Source of the DNA: Arachnopeziza araneosa | Taxonomy: Eukaryota > Ascomycota > Leotiomycetes > Helotiales > Arachnopezizaceae | Length of the DNA: 64,000 bases | Assembly: GCA_003988855.1 (NCBI GenBank) | Contig: QYAI01000004.1 | Coordinates: forward strand, 992,001-1,056,000 | Direction of reading: 5' to 3' | In this document: in pieces, positions 1 through 10,341 of the stretch | Layout of the letters: each line of letters opens with the position of its first letter | How positions within the stretch are numbered: the first letter of the stretch is position 1 | Position numbers and translations under genes: made by a program | Notes under the pieces: model-generated | What the model saw: the letters and a program-made list of their open reading frames with translations, nothing else | Databases searched by the model: none | What the model was told of the DNA's origin: nothing

Positions 1-341
1 TCCAACTCGCGGGTAAGGTCAAGCGCGCCGAAGAGTGCATGCCGCGCATCCGCACCCAAGAGAACAAGGAGATGGTCGATGACTTCATCGAGTCTGGGGA
101 GCGACTCACTGACAAACTCAAGAAACTCCTCAAGGCTTGTGAGACGCCGATGCTCAAGGCAGGCAAGAAGACCGAGAAGTCCGCACAACTCGGTAAGAAT
201 GCCGGCACCGAGTTTGTTGACTCCATCTTTGGCAGGGACCGCCAGCTAGATCAGACCGAGAAGTTCATGGCCTCGATCCGTCTCTGGAATCTCCGCTTTG
301 ATGCCAACTGCGAGGACATCCTCCGCCGTCCCGGACAATAG
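1..341 (+). CDS. 3' end of a protein-coding gene of unknown function (5' end outside window)
   Basis: An open frame enters from the left edge (first full codon at base 3) and ends at TAG 339-341, giving about 112 residues of C-terminus. The peptide is rich in Lys, Glu and Asp, looks helical (for example KKLLKACETPMLKAGKKTEK) and has no membrane segment. It ends in a stretch beginning FMASIRLWNLRFDANCEDIL. Codon use is GC-rich at third positions, as expected for an expressed ascomycete gene. I do not recognise the family. The first Met in frame is at 39, but the frame is open upstream, so this is more likely an internal Met. Confidence 0.6.
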   Translation, partial: QLAGKVKRAEECMPRIRTQENKEMVDDFIESGERLTDKLKKLLKACETPMLKAGKKTEKSAQLGKNAGTEFVDSIFGRDRQLDQTEKFMASIRLWNLRFDANCEDILRRPGQ

Positions 342-2348
342 GGACCCACACTATAGAATGTATGAAGGGGAGGACAAGAGGCAGACCGATGGCAGGGAAG
401 GATTTCGTCTTTTACTTTGCTTCATCGTCGCATTTTCTAAACCATGATACCACCGCTGCAATTTCCTCTTGCTTTGATTTAATGGCGGCACGCATTCATT
501 TACGAGGAAGATGAGTGTAAGATACAGAACGAATAGAGAGATATGGGACTAGGGCAACCTCAGCATTGGGCGGTCTTAGATTGGACAAGGAAAAGTTTTG
601 GGTCTTTTCGCTTTGCGTTGGAGGAAACTTGCAGCATCTGGCATGTCATTTTGGGTATTTAATTGTTTTACTGTTTGGGAAGGCTCAGCTCATATGGTAG
701 CGGGGTGTAATTATAGACTTCAGTTCGGTTTTTTTTTTTTCCCCACGGCGGGAGGTGGAGGCATTAGGTTGCGGGTTGCTTGCACTGGCGTATCAGTCTT
801 CCGCTGTCAGTTGCGCATTTGCTCTAAGATAGATACCCTTCATATGTTCATCATCAATTTATAAAAAGGCTCTTGAATTTGTCTTCTGACCAAGAATGTG
901 ACTGCAACGGCCTTGCCTCTCAACACCGTGATGGCTCTTCAGGTATAGGTGGTATCCTCCACGTAACTCCCTATATCGGAATCCATGATGTATACGCTCC
1001 CCTCCTCCACTCAGCGCCTGAAGCAGCCGACGACACTTGAGCCCCATGATCCACTCTCCACTCCTCGCCCACCACCCACCACCCTTCGCTCCCCCACCAC
1101 CCACATACGCTCCCACACACACACCCATACACCTCTGACCAACGCGCTCGGGCGAGTTAGCTCGCTCCTCAGCGGCTACCTCAACGTCGGGTCCACGAAG
1201 AATCCACTCTTGCGTGAACGAGAGAGGGAGAGGGAGGGATACACAGCAGATGGGGGACCGGGTAAGCGCCGATGGGGAGGTGAACCGGCTGGCTCGCTCA
1301 CACGCTTGCACGATAATGCCACCTCGGTGTTCCGCGTCGGGGGTTTACGTCCGGGAACAGATACGTTGGTATCTGATTTCTGATTTCCAAGTTTTGCGGT
1401 GGAATGGTGACTCTGCATCTGATTCCCGTCCACGACAACGGATTTGATTAATTTTTTTTAGGGGGATTTTTGAAAGGGAAAAAGAATTGGTAATTGGTAA
1501 TTGGTAATTGGAAGTATGCACGCACGCACGCCTCTTCCGAACCTCGAACCTCGAACCTAGATCCCGACGACTGACAGATGGACGTTGGAGGGAGAGAGAC
1601 AACAACAACAAAACGACGATGACCCCTCTTCACGCCAAAACGCCAGGCCAGCGCATCGTGAATGCAGCACCAGCCAGCCAGCAGCTCCAACCCCGCTCTG
1701 GCTCTCACGATGCATGCGTCATCAAACAGCCTGCCTGCTCCCCTTGGGCTTCTAGAAGCAGGAGCAGAGAGAGAGGAATACGGGTTGGGCAAGGTTGGCG
1801 ATGGAAAAAAAAGAAGGGAATTTTTCTCATTCGTGCAGATTTGGGGAGCTTCTGATATCTCGCTCGCGGCACACTGGGCTGGTTGCCTGAGGGCTGGGAG
1901 GTGCGAGGGTGCGTTCCACCACTCGGTGGTGCTCCAATCGTCATGTTGGGTGGTTGCACACACGCGAGTGAAGAGGGAGCATCGATGGGATGGAGTGCGA
2001 GAGCAGACACGGGGCGATGACCTGCATTGGTCTTGACGAGGCCGCATACACTCCTAGGACGGTGCGAGATGGCGCTGACTGGTGCGGAGGAGGTGTATGA
2101 CGTTGATCCCGTGGTGGGTGGGTGTGGATTCCCGGATCGACCCGTGCTGATACTGAGCGAGGCCGTCCGCTCTGATTTGACATCTTGCATCGGCCTTTGT
2201 CATCTCGAACTCTTCCTTACTCAAACGTTCTCCTCTGCTCTCACAACAATTGGAATAGCAATTGCTGGAAGCGCCGAGGGAGAGGGGGACGGTCAGAGTT
2301 GGTTCGCAGAGGTGGTGAGGCTGCTCTCCTCGGCGCTTCCGGCGTGAG

Positions 2349-2420
2349 ATGGTGGTGATGGTGATGGTGATGGCGATGGTCATGGTGATGGTCATGGTCG
2401 TAGTCATGGTGGGTTGGGGC
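2349..2420. repeat. Imperfect GGTGAT/GGTCAT tandem tract
   Basis: About twelve imperfect copies of a 6-nt unit (GGTGAT, with GGTCAT and GGCGAT variants) run in tandem. On the minus strand this would encode alternating Ile-Thr or Met-Thr, but nothing supports translation. It is most simply a degenerate microsatellite. Confidence 0.8.
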
Positions 2421-2478
2421 TTGAGTTGCTGACTCTCTCTCGACTCCTCAAGCGCGGAGGCTTTGTCACATACATCAC

Positions 2479-2506
<28 letters not shown>
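2479..2506. repeat. (CA)14 microsatellite
   Basis: Fourteen uninterrupted CA dinucleotides, flanked on the left by ATCAC and on the right by TACACG. A pure dinucleotide run of this length should be polymorphic between strains. Confidence 0.95.
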
Positions 2507-2512
<6 letters not shown>

Positions 2513-4298
2513 ATCCGTTTCACTCCTCCTCCGCTCTTGTTTCGTTTTGTTCTCTCTTGTCAGACCACACCAATGAAACAAGGCCTCTCAATCCATCCCT
2601 CTCTTCATACCCTTCTCCCATCACCCCTTGGCCCCCAAAATAACCCCAATCTCCAGCACCGGAAAACCCTCCCTGCGTCAGCAACGCCCTTCCCGCTGCT
2701 GACTCTCCAGGCCTCGCTACGGTAAACAGACCATCCACGGCACACCCCCCCCGACACGACCACACATATTAAAAACGTCGCTGCAGGATTATGATCTCCG
2801 CTTATTGCAGCGGTGGCTCAGTCAGATAAGCGCTGCTGTATTCATGGTGGGTCAATTGCTTTTTTTTCTCACGTCCGCTCGAGCCTGATTGCGAGATGGT
2901 ATTTTTAGATGCATGCTGAGGGCGGGAACCCCGGATTCTGCAGCCTGATGCGATACGACGGGGTTGGCTGCGCTCGCGTGAGGCTCGGTCGTCGCCTGCG
3001 ATTGTTTTCATATCGAGAATATATACCCAGATAATTTTAGATTGATTGATTAGACCCTTGGCTGAATTGAATTGAATTGAACTTGTTGTCTGCCTTGTGG
3101 AGGCGCGGGTGGTGTTGTGGTTATCTGGTGGGCCTGTAGATGGCATGGCATGGAGAAGGAGGAGGCAGATAGGAGGTATGCGTGGATGGGCGCATCGGAT
3201 CGGATCGATGGTGAATCTTTGAAGTAAGTAGGTATCTGTAGATAGGAGATGGCGATTGTGTCGGTGTGCTGGGCATCCCTCTGCCTTGGTACAACCTCGT
3301 CTCTTGTCTAGGTAGCTACCTAACTATAGATAGATCCCTTTCTTTTGTACTCTGTTGTAATGTGCATGCAAGCAGGCAGTCTCGATGCTCTGAGCAGCGA
3401 GATTATGGGTTGTATGTAGGCGAGGAGATATTATCGTGCTGGATAGCTTGGGGAATCGGATGTTGGTTTCTTGTTGGAGTGTGAGTTGGAGGAGAAGGGT
3501 TTGTGGTTTGTGGTTTGGAGGGAGGGGTTGAGAATGTGATGCAGTATAAAGCAGAGATAAGGCTTGGGTAGTTGGTGCGAGCTGCTTTGCTAGAGAACTT
3601 TTTGGGTTCTGTAGATGAAGAGATGGGAGATTGCGGGAGGACTCGACTCTTGCACAGAAGCGTGCTTCATCAGGTAGCCAGCTATCCATGCTTACTCCCC
3701 GAGTCCTGGTGCCCTGATGTCGTGATTTTAATTCACGGAAGTTGGAAGCCATTGAACGGCGAAGATATAAATTGAATTTTAATAACCAACTCGAACACGC
3801 TTTAGCTTAGCAGATCGGTGGCAGGTAGAGAGACTGGTGACCGTACAAATGCGTCTTCTCTCCTTTTCTTGTTCAAGCATAGAGCTTTATATGACGAGAT
3901 TTATGCCGAGCACGACGATTCCACCTTGATTTAAAATAAAAAATAAATAAATCTCGCCGCATCACCAACGTGTGCAGGCTAGGATGGAGTCGGCACAAGC
4001 AGGTCAATGGTCATTCTTAGCTCGATGCTAATTGCTTCCCGCTCAGGATCCACCACGTCAAGTGTTGATGGCCATCTCATCTTGTGATGCCCGAGGTTTC
4101 TATTGAGGATTAACCAATTGCTCTCTTCTGCGTCCGCTCATAACTCTATACCAGGTTACGTCTTTGATGAAGAGGGCTCTGGAAATGATCTCTACGGAGC
4201 ATTACCAAGGCATTTGCTGGTGCCGTGTCATCTCGATCAGCTCTCTTGAGAGTATTTAAGTATCCTTGAGGCATCTTGTGTTTCCGACTCTTGGATTG

Positions 4299-4560
4299 AT
4301 TTTCAAGCCGCTTCTGGTTTTCGACAACGGGGTCTACTCAGAGTCGCTTCTGATTTTCGACGATTGGATTTTTTCAGAGTGCTTGACTACCCTAGACATT
4401 TTGAGCTTTCCAAAGTATTTCACCCTCTTAGATAATTGGATATTTTCAAAGTCGCTCTAAACCTCGACAGTAAGATCTTTCAAAGTCGCTTCTGAATTCG
4501 ACAATAAGATATTTTCAAAATATTTCACCATCTTGGACAACTACATCTTTAAAGTATGTA
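4299..4560. repeat. Degenerate tandem repeat, about 40-60 nt period
   Basis: Imperfect copies of a unit containing TCAAAGTCGCTTCTG, then TTTTCGACAATAAGAT, then ATTTTCAAAG follow each other from about 4299 to 4560. They lie directly upstream of the decayed secreted-protein gene. Because one frame shows recurring peptides (IFDDWIFSE, LLDNWIFSK), the repeat may once have been coding. It is now interrupted by stops and indels. Confidence 0.55.
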
Positions 4561-5064
4561 TAGCTCTAGAGAATAACATGTTAATTATAGCAGGAACGAT
4601 GCGTTTCAAAAAGGCTGCTTTCATAGCAGTTATACTTACGGTTGCTGCCCTTGTCCAAGGGACCTTTGCCGACCAAAATTTCAGACGGAGAAATCGACAC
4701 TCATGACCAGCAATTTCGCCGATCTTACACTGGAGGTTTTCCATCATTCTATACCGGAAAGCCAGATCCTGTCACCTATCACTCTTCATTCCGGCCACAT
4801 TATATTGGGACAATACCGCTATTCACCTTGACCAACACTGAGGTAATGGACCCTGTCACCTATTACCCTTCATTGCCACATTCTACCAGGACAGTACCAT
4901 TATTCACTCTGATCAACACCGAGATCCCAGATTTATACACGCTATCCCTTCTACAACATACTGAGACAGTACCATTATTCACCCTGGCCAACACTGAGCT
5001 GCAATTTCCTACTCCTTCTAGCTCAGCCGCAGTGGTCTCTGAGGTTACCGCTACATTTTTGACT

Positions 5065-5280
5065 TCGATTGAGGTTGCTACCACATCTTGAAATGAAATT
5101 GCTAGCACGTGATTGACTGAGGTTGCTACCACGTCTTCGACTGAGATTGCTACCACGTCTTCATCTGAAATCGCTAGCACGTCTTCGACTGAAATTGCTA
5201 CTACGTCTTCAACTGAGGTTGCTAGTAAATCTTCGACTGAGATTGCTAGTACATCCTCGACTGAGGTTACTAGAGCTCCT
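5065..5280 (+). repeat. Nine tandem 24-nt units (8-residue Ser/Thr repeat)
   Basis: Nine consecutive 24-nt units with consensus TCGACTGAGATTGCTACCACG plus TCT, reading as S-T-E-[IV]-A-[ST]-T-S. Two units carry TGA codons and the last degenerates into RAP. The exact 24-nt spacing is kept throughout, so the array expanded as coding sequence before the stops arose. Confidence 0.85.
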
Positions 5281-5388
5281 TTAACTTAAGTTACTCCTCC
5301 TATCTCGGTCTCAGCCAGTGTTGAGGTTTCTGGTGCTACGTTGACTGAAGAGGCTGTGCTCGAAGCGGAAACCGGACAACCAATCGAT

Positions 5389-5535
5389 GTTAATACTTTA
5401 AGCAACGACGTTAAGACTTCAACCAACGATGTCAATACTTCGAGTAAGGACATTAATACTCCAAACAACGACGTTAAAAATCTAAGCAACGACGCTAATA
5501 CTTTAAATAACGATGTTGATACTTCAAACGATAAT
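5389..5535 (+). repeat. Seven tandem 21-nt units (7-residue Asn/Asp repeat)
   Basis: Seven units of 21 nt with consensus GTTAATACTTTAAGCAACGA plus C, reading V-N-T-[LS]-S-N-D. They lie in the same frame as the 24-nt array upstream and end just before the TAA at 5539. Divergence between units is mainly at third positions and at the serine/leucine position. Confidence 0.85.
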
Positions 5536-6918
5536 TTATAATTACCTGATTTAAGTGAAGTCACCCAAACTCTTCAAGATCTGACGGCCAAGGGAAAGAC
5601 AACTCTTGATGTTGCTAAAAGACTAGTTAAAGGTACAAACGTCTTGTCTTAAAATATACTGTCTAAACTAAACCTAAAAAAAGGAGATGATGTTATTAAA
5701 GTAGCAAAGGGTATCTTTTTAGAGCTATAGATGCTCTTTTGCACCTTGAAAAATGATCTAAGTCCTCAGACTAGTCCCCCTGAATTAATTCAGATGGCAG
5801 ATCTCCTCGCAGCACCCGAAACAATCCTAGCTATCGGAGGAGCGTTCACAGAAGAAGTTTCATCAGCTGTCACGACTGGACTGGAAGCCTTGTTTGGAGC
5901 AGAAGTATTGGAAGAAGCAACGCCGGAAGAGCTTGCAATGGCTTCTGTTTTCGGAGGAGAGTTATATGGTATTTCGGGACCTGAATTGTTCCCTGCGGTT
6001 ACAACGGCGGCTGCCATTGGAGATCCAATTGCAGAAGCTGCCACTGAAGGAATCCTGACGGCCGTTGAACAAGCTCCGGAAGAAATCTTGACGACCGCTG
6101 AACAAGCTCCAGAAAGAAACCTGCTTCATGAGCTACTTGAGAAGCAAACTGACCTTTTGGAGAGGATGACAGCCGAGAGAGAGTTATCAAATCAGAGGGA
6201 CCAACAGACGAACGCGCTTTTAGAAAGAATCGCGAATGGTCTGAAGTCATCGAGATGGAAAAAGTTCAAGGATAACATTGGTTGGTCGGTCGCTACTCCT
6301 GTGGGCCTTGGTTAAGCGCATTTGGTCTTTGGCGTACGGTAAGAGAGATACAAAAGCAGAAACAAAAAGACCTTCTGGCTGCATCTACTATTTTTGTAAC
6401 AACCATCAACCACTCAACCATCCACACCGCAGACTGAGCCAAGCCAGTTAGACACTCAACTTTCTTCATTACTCCCTAATACAGTCTTCGTAACGTCCAT
6501 AGTAACAATGGACGCACAGAGTGTAGCGTAACCGGTTCCATCTTTTGCTCCGTTGCAAACCGAGTCAAGCCAACCAGACACTCAAGTTTTGGCACCACTT
6601 CCTGGCACAGTACTTATAGTGTACACAATAATAATAAGCGCTTATAGTACAAGTACAAACTTTCCGATTCTTCCAACCTTATTACAGATCGAGCCAAGTC
6701 AGCCTGAGTCATCAAATTTGCCACCGCTTCCAATTACAACTGACACCACCGACACAATGATTGAGGCAGCGAGTACAGGCCTCTCAGTTTATTTCTCTCC
6801 TCCGCTGGAAAGTGAATTCAATGACTTGGACACGCAAACATTGACGGCAATCGCTTCCCAACAATCTAGTTCTGGTTTCGTCACCTCGTATACTTCGGCT
6901 CCAGGACCAGAAGTTTCT

Positions 6919-6999
6919 CCAGTGCCAGCGTACGAAGGTGATCCAACGCCAGCGTACGGAGGTGATCCAGTGCCAGAATACGAAGGTGATCCAGCGCCA
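6919..6999 (+). repeat. Three and a half tandem 24-nt units (PxPAYEGD)
   Basis: Units at 6919, 6943 and 6967, plus a partial one at 6991, encode P-V-P-A-Y-E-G-D with small changes. They form the C-terminal part of the decayed secreted-protein frame. Confidence 0.8.
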
Positions 7000-7059
7000 G
7001 ATGTAGGTGAGTTTGTTTTTGATCAACCTGATTTGAATCAAACTGTGTTGGATCAATAA

Positions 7060-8441
7060 CAGACTGTTTTGAACGACTGCTTTGACCGGACCGGAATCTG
7101 GGCGAACTAACAGAACATAGGTCAAACAATTTACAGCCATGTAGAGAAGTTACTATCCGCCGCGAATAATCAGACTTCGTCAATCTCTTTGAGTATATAA
7201 ATAGTAGATGTTTATTGAAGGGATCAGTTTGTCTTTTACTATTAATTATCATTGGAATTAGCATTGGATTGGAATTTTTGAATTGCTCTGGAGGAGGCCA
7301 GTGGATGTATTTCAAACATATAGGAAGGAGTTATAGGCCCATGTAATAAGATATCGCAGAATCGCAGTACATCGAAAAGGCGGTTTCCTTGATAGATTTG
7401 CGCTTTTTTATGGATTTAATTGACAATTCTCTGCCTATATCTGATAAACATTTTGTGGCCTTGAAGTAAAATAATAATGGTCTTGTTACTCCTGAAAGTG
7501 AATTGAAAGATGTGAGCTGGCAGAGAAAGTAAACTTTTCCTACTCGTGAAGAAAACTTTCTTCTACCCACCCTTCAAGTCTCGTATGAAGTCTGTTTAGC
7601 AGTACTATATACCAGCAAACCATCTGCCAACCACAGCGAGCCAAAACGCCACTTCCGTGCTAGTGTGCTCCCGACAATATGTATGTGCCGGTTACCCTTC
7701 TCCTCACACTCCCACCGGAACAAGATAAATTAAGCGTCTCTACAGGCTTATCATCTCAGCTATTGATTCTAGTCGCCTAAGTCTAACCTACGAACTTGAA
7801 ATTGGAGCCTGAATTCATCGATTCTCATCCGCGATCCTATTTTTAGAAACTCCGCGTACTCCGAAAACTTTCGACTCACTAACAACCACTAACTGATTGA
7901 ACCGCAGCTAACAGCAAGCTGCCTTGTCCCAGTTCAGCAGAAGCAAGTCAATACAGTTGTTTTTAGTACAGCATTGTACACGCAATACGGCCACCGGAAC
8001 ACCGATTACCTAGCTGCAGCGACCCTATCGTTGCGCGGCATTGCGGCTATCCTTCTCAGCCTCAGCCTCAGTGGCCTTCAGCCCTATGCTATCACTCCCC
8101 GACAGACGGTAGAATCCGAGTGCGTAATCGATTGACGGCCGATTAGGGGCGAAGCGAAATACGAAGAAGGGCTGTCGGTACTGGGTTGGGCTCAGCTGCA
8201 GTCAGACAGGTGGCCGCGTAGGGCAGGTGTTGAACCGCGCGGGAAGAGGTTCAGAAGACGACCGAGAGAAACGAGGCTGCAATACTGATGAGATTGGGGG
8301 CCAATGAGGCTGCCACTGTCACAATTGGTTCAGACCGAGTGGGATTGCTTTGCACGCGCAGAAACGGACGAACGGGATACGCAAGATCCGTTGAAGAAGT
8401 GAGCTGCATCCCTAAGCTGACAGTCCCATTGGTACGTCAAT
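7060..8441. other. AT-rich spacer upstream of the methyltransferase gene
   Basis: No supportable gene. The left part is AT-rich and looks like the decayed tail of the repeat gene. The right part (about 7900-8440) is more GC-rich and should hold the promoter and 5' UTR of the methyltransferase gene. An extra 5' exon of that gene cannot be excluded, but I see no convincing one. Confidence 0.4.
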
Positions 8442-9619
8442 ATGCATTACATACGCTTCCTCAAGTCACCAAAGATCGTTCCAAGTAAGCGTGGCAGCGG
8501 ATTAGATACATTGAATGCGAAAATCACGGTTACCACCGATCTCGGAGAGGCTTTTTTGGCAGAGGATATTGAATTAGTTGCCGAGTTGTTGGATCAAGAT
8601 TCGAATCTGATTGGGAAAGGTGAGAAGGTATTGTGGAAAGGGAAAGATGGGATGAGAAGTCTGGAAGTCAAATTTTCGATGCTAAGGGATAAGACTCTAG
8701 AGACTTTACGAATGGCAATTCGACCTCATGACAAAGCACATTTTACAACCACTTTCGTTGATGTCCTTGGTCTCCAGTCAAAACAACGGAAAATCCTTTT
8801 TGAAGGTGGCGTAGTAGCTGTTCGCAGTCCACTCATTGATCTTGAAACCGGCCAATCAGCTCATAGTGGGTTAGCAGAAAGGCATTTTATTGCCCAGGAT
8901 GGAACAGAGATCAGTATCTGGGAGGAGACGGGAGAGTCGATTGCTCGACATATTTGGTACGCTTCTAGGTACGTGCTATTCCCCTCTTCACTAATTTTAC
9001 TAGGGATGCTGGACTTATCTTTTCAGCTTACATCTCTGTTGCTCTACCTCTACAACAGCCAACGATGCGTACAAAATTACTCCCTAGTCTACAAAAAACC
9101 TTAGTAAGAAGAGACTTGAAGGCCCTTGAGCTAGGTGCAGGGTGTGGAATTGTAAGCATTACATTATCCACCCTCTCAGAAAATTCCAGCCAGGAATTCC
9201 TCCTCACCGACCTATCAGAGGCCTCGGAAATCCTAGAGCACAACATAACCCTCGCAACCTCCAACTCTCCAACCCCACCTTCTCCTCCTATCTCTCAATC
9301 AAGGCTATCCCATCAAGTCCTCGATTGGTCACAACCACTCTCTCCCTCCATCACGGCCATAAAATGGGACCTCATCCTTATTGCAGACTGCACCTACAAT
9401 CCAGATGTAGTCCCTGATCTGGTCACCACTCTCTCGCGTCTCAGAGATATCAACCCAGATCTTGAGATCGTGGTCGCGATGAAGATCCGCCATGATAGCG
9501 AGAGTGTGTTCTTTGATCTGATGAGAGAGAGTAGGTTTGAAGTCAGGGAACGGTGTAAATTTCCGCTTCCGGTTCTTGGAGGTGAGGATGAGGAGATTGA
9601 GGTTTTTGTTTTTTTATGA
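8442..9619 (+). CDS. METTL21/EFM-type protein N-methyltransferase
   Basis: Two exons, 8442-8956 and 9004-9619, joined over a 47-nt intron (GTACGC, CTAAT branch, TAG), giving 376 residues. The N-terminal half (MHYIRFLKSPKI...) is typical of the extension in fungal members. The Rossmann part begins at the splice: HIW|DAGL, the HIWDAGL signature of the METTL21/Efm group. It continues with motif I LELGAGCGIV, the acidic post-I LLTDLSE, and DLILIADCTYNPDVVPDL, the D..Y catalytic-loop region. Family members use S-adenosylmethionine to methylate lysines of translation factors or chaperones; the substrate here is not predictable. A nearby alternative donor at 8969 would leave a 35-nt intron and add residues inside HIWDAGL, so I rejected it. 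ATG 8442 fits the family N-terminus, though an upstream exon is possible. Confidence 0.85.
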
Positions 9620-10341
9620 TAAAATGACCTGACTGGTGAGAAAGAAGTTAATTTGAATGGACGGAATAAATGATGTTATTCCTACCTCACGGATCTTCTA
9701 GCATTACCACTTCCAAGATAGTCAACGGTGAAGAGGAAAATATATAGATTACAATCAAACTATACGCAAAAGATTTCTTCTTACTTGGCCATTATCTCGT
9801 TCATTCATCAACATCAAACTTCATCTCCTCCTTCAACTCCTCCCAAAAATAACGAAATCAAACCCATCAACCCAAGCAACCAATCAGCCTCGATCCAACT
9901 CCATTCAACCCCTCACTCATCCACCACACGTTCACGACACTCATGTCGCTGTATTCCAAGTTCAAAGATCATTCATCTCTTCATCTCCCGACTCCACCTG
10001 TGCGTTGCTTGCCGCCTTCTTCTTCAGCCTAGCCTAGCCGACTCTTAAGAACATATGATTCGTAGTTGATGTTGTGGTTGATAGAGACAGTATTGTGGGG
10101 AGACGTCTTCTCGCCTGTCTGCATGTCCTTCTTCGATCATTGCATGATTCTGAGTAGTTGTCGATCCATCTTCTCCGTGCTGGATCACCATCCATCGTTC
10201 TCCTACTTTGCATCTAGCTTGACGTGGAAATGTCGCAAGGTCCAAATTTCAATGTCCTCTCTTCTTCTTTCTCAAGATGTCACTTTTGCTCTTTGGAGGA
10301 GTGTGATCTCCGTATAATTATATCCGAGCACGGTATCGGCG
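9620..10341. other. Convergent 3' spacer
   Basis: The space between the tail-to-tail methyltransferase and Zn2Cys6 genes. It is pyrimidine- and CA-rich around 9800-9930. I see no gene or RNA in it beyond the expected 3' UTRs. Confidence 0.45.

Larger units (their letters stand above)
342..4298. other. Gene-poor spacer with microsatellites
   Basis: About 4 kb without a supportable gene. Open frames of 60-200 codons occur on both strands but overlap each other, are low-complexity, and show no recognisable domain or splice structure. The stretch holds GA-rich and CA-rich simple repeats, an imperfect GGTGAT tract, poly-T runs and short words such as ATTGAATTGAATTGAA near 3066. The first 500 bases probably contain the 3' UTR of the upstream gene. 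Confidence 0.5.
4599..7059 (+). pseudogene. Decayed gene for a repeat-rich secreted Ser/Thr/Pro protein
   Basis: ATG 4599 opens a good signal peptide (MRFKKAAFIAVILTVAALVQ then GTFA, predicted cleavage before DQN) but stops at 4704. One frame over (frame of base 4642) a long low-complexity protein can be followed to TAA 7057. It shows PLFTL-x-NTE repeats, then nine 8-residue TEIATTSS-type repeats, then seven 7-residue VNTLSND-type repeats. A helical domain with a coiled-coil tail follows (5731-6315, open), then QTEPSQPDTQ repeats and an AYEGDP repeat. In-frame stops sit at 5089, 5110, 5287, 5539, 5650, 5728, 6313, 6340, 6397 and 6529, plus one frameshift after the signal peptide. All later repeats stay in a single frame, so decay was mostly by substitution. 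Introns might remove a few stops but not those inside the repeats. Function is unknown; a cell-wall or effector-like surface protein is an inference. No gene is restored here. Confidence 0.6.

Noticed and set aside
985..2190. Several overlapping open frames of 100-200 codons on both strands
   Set aside because: They overlap one another and consist of simple-sequence peptides; no family features.
2810..2880. A tRNA-like A-box (GTGGCTCAGTCAGATAAGC) followed by a T-run
   Set aside because: No GGTTCGANTCC B-box, no cloverleaf and too short for a tRNA; the T-run is one of many here.
8969..9003. Alternative donor for the methyltransferase intron (35 nt)
   Set aside because: Too short for this genome and breaks the HIWDAGL motif; the 8957 donor is better.
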